A stretch of 64,000 nt of DNA from JBBATK01 sp039810585 (GTDB taxonomy: Bacteria; Bacteroidota; Ignavibacteria; Kapaibacteriales; NICIL-2). The notes beneath the pieces are model-generated. The model saw only the letters and a program-made list of their open reading frames with translations. It did no database searches and was not told where the DNA came from. Positions 9,157 through 16,647 of this stretch are shown here, piece after piece. Position 1 is the first letter of the stretch; each line of letters starts with the position of its first letter. Where the stretch lies: NCBI GenBank assembly GCA_039810585.1, contig JBDHXF010000012.1:5525-69524 (forward strand), read 5' to 3'. The position numbers and the translations under genes are program-made.

Positions 9157-9597
9157 ATGCACAAAGAACTTCGCACCGAGATTCACATACAGGCACGACC
9201 TGAGACAGTATGGAGCATCGTCTGCGCACTCGACGAATATCCGAAATGGAATCCCTTCATCATTGCCATAAGCGGTGTCCTTGCTGTGGGTAGAAGCATA
9301 CAAGTGAGAATAAAACCCGTGGACTCTTCGGCTATGAACTTTAGGCCAACCATACTGGTATGCGACAAGAACAAAGAGCTGCGCTGGTTAGGACGCTTCC
9401 TCGTTCCCGGTCTCTTCGACGGCGAACATTGTTTTGAACTCATCGACAATGGCGATCATTCAACCACCTTCCGTCAATCGGAGAAGTTTAAGGGTGTGCT
9501 CGTCGGACTGTTTAACCTCGACAACACTCTGCGTGGTTTTGAGGAAATGAATACAGCGCTAAAGGACAGAGCTGAGGCCCATGAAGTGAAGCCTTGA
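9157..9597 (+). CDS. SRPBCC (START/Bet v1-like) domain protein
   Basis: A 146-residue protein from the ATG at 9157. The motif TEIHIQARPETVWSIVCALDEYPKWNPFI is the standard opening of the SRPBCC helix-grip fold, which binds hydrophobic ligands in a central cavity (polyketide cyclases, coenzyme Q-binding proteins, stress proteins). FDGEHCFELIDNGDHSTTFRQSEKFKGVL is the typical central beta-hairpin region. The ligand is unknown. There is no signal peptide. The ribosome binding site is weak, and the frame is open upstream to a TTG at 9100, but the ATG gives the normal family length. It is divergent from the DUF4256 gene. Confidence 0.88.
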   Translation: MHKELRTEIHIQARPETVWSIVCALDEYPKWNPFIIAISGVLAVGRSIQVRIKPVDSSAMNFRPTILVCDKNKELRWLGRFLVPGLFDGEHCFELIDNGDHSTTFRQSEKFKGVLVGLFNLDNTLRGFEEMNTALKDRAEAHEVKP

Positions 9598-9783
9598 TGT
9601 CATGCGTAATGAGCACAGCGTGGCAACGCAGGGACATTTCCTGAAACGCCCTTCCGACAATAATATCTTAGTCTCCAAAATACAAGCACTTAGCGCCGGT
9701 GTTTCGTCATTGTGCTGTTCCTGAGGTCGGAGTATATTCGCGGAAATTTTGATTCACGCCGGCTTCGCCGCGTGTGGACGTCG

Positions 9784-9813
9784 GAAGCGCGAAGCGCGTA
9801 CGAATAAAAAATC
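9784..9813. repeat. Dispersed GC hairpin with AT-rich flank (copy a)
   Basis: GCGCGAAGCGCG hairpin followed by TACGAATAAAAAATC. Its reverse complement (GATTTTTTATTCGTACGCGC) matches the conserved flank of copies at 26961, 37181, 46714, 54286 and 59135. It lies 20 bases before the second VOC gene. Confidence 0.6.
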
Positions 9814-9834
9814 ACAAACAGAGACCAGGCCCCT

Positions 9835-10212
9835 ATGAAACGTGTCACCGGAATTGGCGGAATCTTCTTCAAATGTCAGGATCCCGAGAAACTCAAACTC
9901 TGGTACAAAGAACACTTGGGGTTTGATATCACGCAATTCGGCGCACAGTTTCCCTGCTCAGTCGATTCCCAAATCCAGGGTGCAGGCTATACCCTGTGGA
10001 GCCCATTCTCCAACAAAACAAGCTACTTCGAACCCTCCCCATCGTCCTTCATGATAAACTACACCGTTGTCAACATCGAAGAACTCGTTGAACAACTCAA
10101 AAGCGAAGGCGTCACCGTACTCGACAGCATCGAGAGCTATGACTTTGGGAAGTTCGTGCATATCCTCGACCTCGAAGGCAATAAGATTGAACTCTGGGAA
10201 CCGGGTGAGTAG
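9835..10212 (+). CDS. VOC family protein
   Basis: A 125-residue single-domain vicinal-oxygen-chelate protein. It starts MKRVTGIGGIFFKCQDPEKLKLWYKEHLGFD and ends FVHILDLEGNKIELWEPGE; the two ends carry the usual metal-ligand positions (His/Gln near the start, Glu in the final strand). Members include glyoxalase I-like and dioxygenase-like enzymes as well as resistance proteins, so the substrate is not assigned. The ribosome binding site is weak. The stop codon sits inside the first palindrome of the downstream repeat array (10209-10627). Confidence 0.88.
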   Translation: MKRVTGIGGIFFKCQDPEKLKLWYKEHLGFDITQFGAQFPCSVDSQIQGAGYTLWSPFSNKTSYFEPSPSSFMINYTVVNIEELVEQLKSEGVTVLDSIESYDFGKFVHILDLEGNKIELWEPGE

Positions 10213-10627
10213 GGACAGATAATTATCTGTCCACGCCTGCGCGTTTCCACACGAATCGTCCACCGTCATTGCCTGTAGGGACAGATAATTATCTGTCCCT
10301 ACGAGCGAGCGTCCACACGAACGATTCACCTGCATGATATCCCGTCACTGCCTGTAGGGACAGATAATTATCTGTCCCTACGAGCGAGCGTCCACACGAA
10401 CGATTCACCCGCATGATATACCGTCGTTGCCTGTAGGGACAGAAAATTTTCTGTCCCTACGTGCGCGATTCCGCACGAGCGATTCACCTGCATGATATAC
10501 CGTCGTTGCCTGTAGGGACAGATAATTATCTGTCCCTACGTGCGAGAGTCCACACGAATCGTTCATCATCATTGCCTGCCGAACGAATCGCGTCATTGCC
10601 TGGGGACAGAAAATTTTCTGTCCCTAC
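10209..10627. repeat. Palindromic repeat array 1 (six REP-like units, 79-bp period)
   Basis: Six copies of a 24-28-base palindrome (GTAGGGACAG, an AT-rich core, CTGTCCCTAC) start at 10209, 10275, 10354, 10433, 10512 and 10602. The three middle intervals are exactly 79 bases. Copies 2, 3 and 5 have core ATAATTAT and copies 4 and 6 have AAAATTTT; both are perfectly self-complementary. The 51-base interspersed sequences are nearly identical to each other, so this is a tandem repeat with embedded palindromes and not a CRISPR. Reading frames through it (repeating GTDNYLSL) are by-products. Confidence 0.95.
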
Positions 10628-10704
10628 CTGCCTGAGACTTGCCTTTTTTGTATGTCCTTACATCGCAACGTCTTAAAAAATAATATAAAATGTCTGATAT
10701 TTTC

Positions 10705-10992
10705 CTTAATTTCGGACAAGTTAGTCCGAGATATTGTTGAAAACTGATCATGATGAATCGGAAGATACCCGAGAAGAAGGGCTGACCTAGTCAGCAACCG
10801 GTGAAAACCTTCTTCAACAAATCGGTATCCTGATTTCGCGAGGTCGTATCAGCAGTACACTATTGAAACCCTGATGATGACAGAGAATTCGTAGGGCCTG
10901 TCATCGCAGTTTAGTTAACAAGGCATAATCCTTGAGTTGAGATGTTCGCACAGTGGTGCGGATTCCTCGCATGGAGATCGTCATGAACGATC
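10705..10992 (+). ncRNA. Candidate structured leader RNA upstream of the cytochrome/sulfur operon
   Basis: The interval holds a run of perfect or near-perfect helices and no convincing reading frame. (1) TCGGAC 10712-17 with GTCCGA 10724-29. (2) GATACC 10764-69 plus GA, with TC plus GGTATC 10822-29, enclosing (3) GAAGAAGG 10773-80 with CCTTCTTC 10808-15 and (4) GCTGAC 10781-86 with GTCAGC 10790-95. (5) CTGAT 10830-34 with ATCAG 10848-52. (6) GATGACAG 10876-83 with CTGTCATC 10898-905. (7) CAAGG 10919-23 with CCTTG 10930-34. (8) CGCAC 10947-51 with GTGCG 10956-60. (9) GATCGT 10976-81 with ACGATC 10987-92. An AT-rich stretch (10673-10710) precedes it as a possible promoter. I matched it to no known riboswitch class. 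Confidence 0.45.
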
Positions 10993-11311
10993 CAACAACC
11001 CTACATATTGATTGCCGCACGCAGCCTTCCATTCAAGTGTTGAATAGCGATCTCTGTTATTCAATACAGTCAACGACACATCCTCCGACTCAATCGACAC
11101 GTTGCGAACAAAAGCCGGGTCTTCGTGCAGATCTCTGCGCGGTGTCGCCTAATGGTTTGTTGAGTCCGGTGTGTCACAGCCAACGGAACTCTGCCTCCCG
11201 TCTCTTCGATTCTTCCTTACTACACGTCGTCTCACTTCACAGCACACAGTCAGCACTAGCTGAATGGCCGGGCTGCGGAGGTACGAAGCTTCATTCCTTA
11301 GAGGTACTGCT
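10993..11311 (+). other. Untranslated stretch before the octaheme cytochrome gene
   Basis: About 320 bases between the helix-rich region and the cytochrome ATG. A frame is open across it (from about 10953) but its translation is compositionally odd, lacks a ribosome binding site and overlaps the cytochrome start, so I take it as non-coding leader. I see no further clear structure. Confidence 0.5.
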
Positions 11312-12748
11312 ATGAGAAGTTCGTTTTCGATCCAACCGAAACTTGGGCTGATGTTGATCGGCCTTCTCTTTCTGTCGTTTGGATTATCCTGTAACAAGAA
11401 TGCTCGGGTACAAAATGCTATGGTGCCGGTGGCAACGAATCCCTTGCAAGGAAAAGTGATTCCGCATTTGGATCACAGCGCCTATTTCAAGGACTCGATC
11501 GACTCACCGCAGAAGGTGACACAAGCGTGTTTGAAGTGTCACCCCGAGGCTGCCAAGGAAGTGATGAAGACGGCGCACTGGACCTGGATTAGCGGTGATA
11601 TTGAGCGCGATGGCAAGGACATCCTGTTAGGCAAACGCAATCAGGTTAATAATTTCTGCATTAGCGTGATCGGCAACTGGATATCGTGTACGACCTGTCA
11701 CGCCGGCTATGGTTGGGAGAACAAGGACTTCGATTTCACGAAAGAAGAAAATGTTGATTGTTTGATTTGTCACGACGGAACGGGCAGTTATTCAAAAGGA
11801 CGAAAGGGATTGCCTGCAAAGAACGTTGATCTGCGCTTGGTAGCAGGCAGTGTGCACCGCCCGACACGAGAAAACTGCGGGATCTGTCACTTCAACGGCG
11901 GTGGCGGCATGGGTGTGAAGCACGGCGATTTGGATGAGTCGCTGCTCAACGCCAATCAGGAATTGGATTACCACATGGGTAAGCTCAATTTCCAATGCGT
12001 GGATTGTCACAAAACACACGACCACGTCATCCCCGGAAAAGTCAACGCCACCTACACAGACCGTACGCAGGTCTCGCGCTTTGGTTGTAATGATTGTCAC
12101 ACCGCCGCTCCGCACAAAGACCATCGTCTGAACGAACACGCCGATCGCATTGCCTGTCAAACCTGTCACATCCCGGAATTCGCGCGCAAGCTGCCGACGA
12201 AGATGACCTGGGATTGGTCCAAAGCCGGTGATTCCACGCGCAAAGACAATCCTCATGAATACCTGAAGATCAAAGGCGAGTTCCACTACGACGAGGATGT
12301 GATTCCGTCCTACGCCTGGTACACCGGAAAAATGGACCGCTACATTCTTGGCGACAAACTTGATACCGCTGCTGTTCACTACATCAACCGTCCGCTTGGA
12401 ACACGGAGTGACAAAAACGCCAAGATTTGGCCTTTCAAAATTCACCAAGCTGAGCAGCCCTACGATCCCATTAATAACATTCTGATTCCGCCACTCACTA
12501 GTGGTGAGGGTGGATACTGGACCAAATTCGACTGGGATTCTGCGCTGGTCAAGGGTGCGCAAATGGCCAATCTGCCATACAGCGGGAAATATGGTTTTGC
12601 ACCCACAAAGATGTTTTGGCCCATCACTCACATGGTGACCACGCCAAAGAATGCCTTGGAGTGTAAGCAATGTCACTCGGCCAACGGCCGCATGAATTGG
12701 AAGGCCCTCGGTTATGATCGCGATCCCGTGCAAGTGAAATCGAAATAA
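11312..12748 (+). CDS. Octaheme c-type cytochrome, tetrathionate reductase (OTR) family
   Basis: 478 residues from the ATG at 11312 (GAGG site eight bases upstream). The N-terminus is a lipoprotein signal with lipobox LSFGLSC (Cys 27), so it is an exported, membrane-anchored cytochrome. Eight CxxCH haem motifs lie at about residues 73, 126, 150, 189, 229, 259, 282 and 451. The long haem-poor interval before the last one, and segments such as TAHWTWISG, NNFCISVIGNWISCTTCHAGYGW and CGICHFNGGGGMGVKHGDLD, match the octaheme tetrathionate reductase family known from Shewanella. That enzyme reduces tetrathionate, and in vitro also nitrite and hydroxylamine, so the natural acceptor here is inference. 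It is first of four closely spaced genes. Confidence 0.93.
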   Translation: MRSSFSIQPKLGLMLIGLLFLSFGLSCNKNARVQNAMVPVATNPLQGKVIPHLDHSAYFKDSIDSPQKVTQACLKCHPEAAKEVMKTAHWTWISGDIERDGKDILLGKRNQVNNFCISVIGNWISCTTCHAGYGWENKDFDFTKEENVDCLICHDGTGSYSKGRKGLPAKNVDLRLVAGSVHRPTRENCGICHFNGGGGMGVKHGDLDESLLNANQELDYHMGKLNFQCVDCHKTHDHVIPGKVNATYTDRTQVSRFGCNDCHTAAPHKDHRLNEHADRIACQTCHIPEFARKLPTKMTWDWSKAGDSTRKDNPHEYLKIKGEFHYDEDVIPSYAWYTGKMDRYILGDKLDTAAVHYINRPLGTRSDKNAKIWPFKIHQAEQPYDPINNILIPPLTSGEGGYWTKFDWDSALVKGAQMANLPYSGKYGFAPTKMFWPITHMVTTPKNALECKQCHSANGRMNWKALGYDRDPVQVKSK

Positions 12749-12769
12749 ATCACAACTCTTCTTACTGAC

Positions 12770-13291
12770 ATGAAAAAGCAAGCAAATCCCGTAACCAACC
12801 CCTATCTGGCAGGCACACTGCTGGGTATTGTGCTCTTCAGTGCGTTTGCGCTGACGCACAGCGGATTGGGTGCTTCCGGCGCGATTAGTCGTATTCAAGT
12901 GGCAATCATGAAAGTGCTGTGGTCATCACACGTTGATGCCGTTTCCACTTTTGCTGCCATGGGAGCCGGCGATCGCAATCCGCTCGACCACGCAAGTGTC
13001 TTTCTCTTACTTGGCACCTTCGGTGGTGGCATGCTCTCGGCCTGGCTCAATGGTCGGATGAAAGTTGAAATATTTAAGGGTGCTCGCATTACGAACGTTC
13101 AACGACTCATCGTTGCTCTTATCGGCGGCATCATTATGGGATATGGCGCTCGCTTCGCGCGCGGATGTACTTCCGGTCAAGCACTATCCGGCGGGGCTGT
13201 TCTCTCACTCGGAAGTTGGGCCTTTATGTTCAGTGTCTTTATCGGTGGATACATCGTGGCGTACTTCGTTCGTCGCCTGTGGACAGATTAA
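12770..13291 (+). CDS. YeeE/YedE-type sulfur transport protein (short form)
   Basis: A 173-residue integral membrane protein with about four to five hydrophobic segments (near residues 12-32, 75-93, 110-128, 140-168). It contains the YeeE/YedE (DUF395) signature ARFARGCTSGQALSGGAVLSLGSW with the conserved Cys. Proteins of this family import thiosulfate or related reduced sulfur through a relay of such cysteines (established for YeeE). Here it is a half-size member paired with the next gene, as in split YedE systems. It starts 21 bases after the octaheme cytochrome stop, so it is almost certainly co-transcribed. Direction of transport and substrate are inference from the family. Confidence 0.9.
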   Translation: MKKQANPVTNPYLAGTLLGIVLFSAFALTHSGLGASGAISRIQVAIMKVLWSSHVDAVSTFAAMGAGDRNPLDHASVFLLLGTFGGGMLSAWLNGRMKVEIFKGARITNVQRLIVALIGGIIMGYGARFARGCTSGQALSGGAVLSLGSWAFMFSVFIGGYIVAYFVRRLWTD

Positions 13292-13309
13292 TTAATCGGA
13301 GCAATTATC

Positions 13310-14506
13310 ATGTTACCTATCGATGTCACAGCAGCACTCGGAAAGTTCGGCGGATACGTGGTGTTTATCCTCATTGGCGCCGGATTTGGTGCAACATTAG
13401 AACTGGCCGGGTTTGGCGATTCTCGTCGATTGGCTGCTCAGTTCTACTTAAAAGACATGACCGTGCTCAAGACCATGTTCACGGGCATCATCGTCGCAAG
13501 CTTACTCATTTTCTTTTCTGCCGGCCTCGGTCTTTTGGATTATTCCCAACTAGCCGTCAACGAAACCTTCTTGTGGCCGGGAATTATTGGCGGTTTAATC
13601 ATGGGCGTCGGTTTTATTATCGGCGGCTATTGTCCCGGCACATCTGTTGTTGCTACTGCCAGCTTAAAGATGGATGGTCTGCTGTTCTTTATTGGCACTA
13701 TTGTCGGTGCCGATTATTTCGGAGAATCGCTCTCCAAGTTTGAAGACTTCTGGTACTCATCTTACACCGATCGTTACTTGGTTTCCGACTGGCTCGGCTG
13801 GTCCATCGGTGCGACGGTTTTTGCTGTCACGCTTCTCGCTATCGCCATGTTTTATGGTGCAGAAAAAGTGGAAGAGTATTTCAGGAAGCGCGGCACGTCT
13901 GAACCCATTTCATGGAAGGTATCCAAACGTTCGTATGTGTTTGGTTCGGGTGCATTGGTGCTATCTGCAGCACTGATCTGGATTATCGGCCAACCCAATC
14001 CCATCCGTCGTTGGGAAATCATGCAGACCAAGTACTCGCCGATGCTGAATTCGCGTGCGGTGTTTATTCATCCGCTAGAGTATGTGAAGACTTATAATGA
14101 GTCTTCTATCAAATTGGTGACCTTGGATTTGAGGCCAAGCACCGAGTTCGACAAGTTCCACTTAACGGGTGCTGAGAATGTGGAGTTGAACAGTCTGCTC
14201 GATCCGAAGGTGGCAAACCCTCTGGCGCAATTACCGGCGCAAGGAGTGGTGGTTCTGATAGCAGATAATGATTCGATCTCTGTGAAAGCCTGGGAGTATT
14301 TGAAAGTACAGGGCGTGTCGAATCTATACATCATGGAGAACGGGCTGCGCGACTGGAACACGCTGTTTGCCGACAAGACCTTCGAAGGAAAGCAAGTGAA
14401 CCTTGCAGCTCCTCCTGCAGCTGTGTTGAAGTCCTTCCCTAAGGATGCCTACCAACCTAAAATCAAGATCGTGGCCAAGAAACATGCCGGTGGCCTTTGT
14501 GGCTAA
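13310..14506 (+). CDS. YeeE/YedE-type membrane protein fused to a rhodanese-like domain
   Basis: 398 residues. The first ~240 are membrane-spanning with the second YeeE/YedE signature MGVGFIIGGYCPGTSVVATASLKMDG around residues 97-122, including the conserved Cys in GGYCPGT. After a final transmembrane segment (YVFGSGALVLSAALIWIIG), residues ~255-360 form a rhodanese-like domain: VTLDLRPSTEFDKFHLTGAENVEL and GVSNLYIMENGLRDW. The active-site loop reads VVVLIADNDSISVKAWEYL, without the catalytic Cys normally found there, so sulfurtransferase activity is unlikely and a binding or structural role more probable. A Cys three residues from the end (GGLCG) could substitute. It lies 18 bases downstream of the short YeeE gene. 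Confidence 0.9.
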   Translation: MLPIDVTAALGKFGGYVVFILIGAGFGATLELAGFGDSRRLAAQFYLKDMTVLKTMFTGIIVASLLIFFSAGLGLLDYSQLAVNETFLWPGIIGGLIMGVGFIIGGYCPGTSVVATASLKMDGLLFFIGTIVGADYFGESLSKFEDFWYSSYTDRYLVSDWLGWSIGATVFAVTLLAIAMFYGAEKVEEYFRKRGTSEPISWKVSKRSYVFGSGALVLSAALIWIIGQPNPIRRWEIMQTKYSPMLNSRAVFIHPLEYVKTYNESSIKLVTLDLRPSTEFDKFHLTGAENVELNSLLDPKVANPLAQLPAQGVVVLIADNDSISVKAWEYLKVQGVSNLYIMENGLRDWNTLFADKTFEGKQVNLAAPPAAVLKSFPKDAYQPKIKIVAKKHAGGLCG

Positions 14507-14532
14507 ACAGTATCATTATCGGGAAACAGAGT

Positions 14533-16419
14533 ATGAACGTCGAATTCTCAAAAGCCAGGCTATCGCTCAGTCTTATTCTCTTCTTTGTCTTTCAAGGCTA
14601 CGGACTGGCTCAATCAACTGTCAACGCTTCGCCATCCAATGCTGAGTGTCTGAAGTGTCATACTGATCACCGCTATGCCGACAAGTACGATTCTTCGGTA
14701 CACCAATCGTTGAAATGCACGGCTTGTCACGTGAAGAGCGATGCGAAGGGCATTCAACCTCGGGCAACGGATTCGAAGACTTGTGTGATTTCTTTCAAGC
14801 CGACGGATTGTGCCAGTTGCCATAGTTCCATATCGAAAGAACATGCCGGAAGCGTGCACAATTCGGATCGTTTGCCGGTGGGTTGCGCGCAGTGTCACAA
14901 CGAGATTCACGACTTGCGCTCGATCAAAAACGACAAAGAAGCGTCGGCGAAGTTGTGTAGTCAGTGTCACGAAAAGCAATTACCCTACTTCTCGTCCATT
15001 CACTTTCAGGCGATCAAAATGGGAGTTGTTGAAGCGCCGACATGTATTGATTGTCATGGTTTGCATGCCATCGATCGTATCGACAACGTTCAACAGGGAC
15101 GCATCTTTCACACGCAAGCATGCTTGAAGTGTCACTCCAACACAGAGCTCATGGAGCGGAACCACATCACCACCATCGCTCCAAAAACCTACTTCGAAAG
15201 TTATCACGGAAAGAATGTGCGACTAGGCTATCCGGAGGGTGTGGCGGGGTGTTCGGACTGTCATGGTGCGCATGAGATCCTGCCGAAGAAGGACACGAAT
15301 TCCATGATCAACCCTGCGCATCTGACCAATACCTGTCGTCAGTGTCACAAGAACGCCAGTGATGGTTTTGCCTTGTACATGCCGCATGCCGATCCTACCA
15401 ACAAGAGCGCCAACCCCATGTTATTCTGGGTTACGATTGGGATGAACGCCTTGCTGGCAGGCACCTTTGTGTTCTTCTGGGTGCACTCGTTGCTCTGGGT
15501 CTTCCGCGGTTTTGTCGAAAAGAAACAACAGAACAACGCGCTGATGTTCTCCGGTTTGCCGGTGGGTTCGCAGCACGAGCACATTAATCACAAGGTGTAT
15601 CGTCGCTTCCGTCCCCTGCACATCTTCCTGCATCTCTTTGTGATATCAAGCTTCCTCGGACTGGCTATTACCGGTCTGCCGCTGAAGTTCAATGCCACGT
15701 CGTGGGGTAAATCCATCATGGACTTCGTCGGCGGCGTACCGGTGGCGGGTGTTATTCACCGCATTGCGGCAATTGTCACCTTCGGATATTTCTTTGTCAC
15801 TCTCGGCATGAGCATTCGATTTTTATTTAAGGGTCGTGCTCCGAAGGAGACCATGATGCAACGTCTCTTCGGTCCCGACTCGCTCTTCCCTAATCGCAAG
15901 GATGTACGTGATATTATCGCCATGTTTAAATGGTTCTTTTTCCGCGGACCAAAGCCGCGCTTTGAGCGCTGGACCTACTGGGAAAAGTTCGACTTCCTCG
16001 CCGTATTCTGGGGAGTGACCGTGATTGGCTCGAGCGGATTAATTCTGTGGTTCCCCGAATTCTTTGGTAGCTTTTTACCGGGATGGGTCTTTAACGTTGC
16101 CACGATTATCCACTCAGACGAAGCGCTGCTCGCTGTTGGATTCATCTTCACCATTCACTTCTTCAACACGCACTTGCGCGTGGAGAAATTCCCGATGGAT
16201 TTCGTGATCTTTAATGGTCAATTAAGCGAAGAAGAAATGGTAACTGAACGCAGCGACCAATGGCAACGCTACCAAGACCAAGGTATCACCGAACAGTTTG
16301 AGCTAAAGAAGGCAACGCCTATTAGCTGGGAAATATTCCTCCGACTCTTTGGTCTCTCTGCTCTCATTGTCGGCTCCGTCTTAGCAGTGCTTATTCTGCT
16401 GAGCATCTTCGGCGGATAA
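14533..16419 (+). CDS. Nonaheme c-type / b-type membrane cytochrome, CbcL-like quinone oxidoreductase
   Basis: 628 residues from the ATG at 14533. A signal peptide (LSLILFFVFQGYGLAQ) is followed by nine CxxCH motifs at about residues 39, 62, 93, 118, 142, 171, 197, 240 and 268. The C-terminal half is a membrane b-type cytochrome domain with about four helices and candidate haem histidines (RPLHIFLHLFVISSFLGLAITGLPLKF, GVIHRIAAIVTFGYFF, TIIHSDEALLAVGFIFTIHFFNTHL). This nonaheme c plus HydC/FdnI-type b layout is that of Geobacter CbcL, an inner-membrane quinol oxidoreductase used for low-potential extracellular acceptors. Here it is last of four genes, 26 bases after the YedE-rhodanese gene, so it probably feeds quinol electrons to the octaheme cytochrome. 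A terminator follows at 16453. Confidence 0.9.
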   Translation: MNVEFSKARLSLSLILFFVFQGYGLAQSTVNASPSNAECLKCHTDHRYADKYDSSVHQSLKCTACHVKSDAKGIQPRATDSKTCVISFKPTDCASCHSSISKEHAGSVHNSDRLPVGCAQCHNEIHDLRSIKNDKEASAKLCSQCHEKQLPYFSSIHFQAIKMGVVEAPTCIDCHGLHAIDRIDNVQQGRIFHTQACLKCHSNTELMERNHITTIAPKTYFESYHGKNVRLGYPEGVAGCSDCHGAHEILPKKDTNSMINPAHLTNTCRQCHKNASDGFALYMPHADPTNKSANPMLFWVTIGMNALLAGTFVFFWVHSLLWVFRGFVEKKQQNNALMFSGLPVGSQHEHINHKVYRRFRPLHIFLHLFVISSFLGLAITGLPLKFNATSWGKSIMDFVGGVPVAGVIHRIAAIVTFGYFFVTLGMSIRFLFKGRAPKETMMQRLFGPDSLFPNRKDVRDIIAMFKWFFFRGPKPRFERWTYWEKFDFLAVFWGVTVIGSSGLILWFPEFFGSFLPGWVFNVATIIHSDEALLAVGFIFTIHFFNTHLRVEKFPMDFVIFNGQLSEEEMVTERSDQWQRYQDQGITEQFELKKATPISWEIFLRLFGLSALIVGSVLAVLILLSIFGG

Positions 16420-16452
16420 GGTTTATTTGACTGACAGCTCGTCAGTATTGGA

Positions 16453-16482
16453 GGGGTGCACTGTAGGGCATCCCTCTTTTTA
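16453..16482 (+). terminator. Rho-independent terminator of the cytochrome/sulfur operon
   Basis: GAGGGGTGC, seven-base loop, GCATCCCTC (one wobble pair), then TTTTT, about 35 bases after the CbcL-like stop codon. Confidence 0.8.
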
Positions 16483-16569
16483 TGTGCAGTACATACTCGA
16501 CCATTGCGTGCAACCATGTATCCTCACGACACACACTCGACGAGTGACACGCGTAGCGTGGTACGAATT

Positions 16570-16647
16570 GAAAGACATCGCGAACGACAGATTCTGAAAG
16601 ACATCACGAACAACAGATTCTGAAAGACATCACGAACGACAGATTCT
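16570..16647. repeat. Three tandem 26-bp repeats abutting the aquaporin stop codon
   Basis: GAAAGACATC, variable base, CGAAC, variable base, ACAGATTCT at 16570-16595, 16596-16621 and 16622-16647. The last copy ends directly at the aquaporin TGA (16648-16650). Copies differ by single bases (A/G). Confidence 0.9.

Noticed and set aside
10209..10627. CRISPR array from regularly spaced palindromes
   Set aside because: Intervening sequences are nearly identical to each other, there are no cas genes, and the palindromes are fully self-complementary. It is a tandem REP-like repeat.
10209..10676. Small proteins with repeated GTDNYLSL
   Set aside because: They are the palindrome read in frame; the same peptides appear in both directions and in array 2, without binding sites.
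10764..10829. SAM-I or cobalamin riboswitch (CAGCAACCGGTGAAAACC resembles parts of each)
   Set aside because: The surrounding conserved blocks of those classes are absent and the helix order differs.
10953..11315. 120-residue open frame before the cytochrome
   Set aside because: No binding site, odd composition, overlap with the cytochrome start and with the helix-rich region.
11792..12898. 368-residue minus-strand open frame across the octaheme cytochrome gene
   Set aside because: It lies antisense to a gene with eight haem motifs, and its composition follows from the cytochrome codons.
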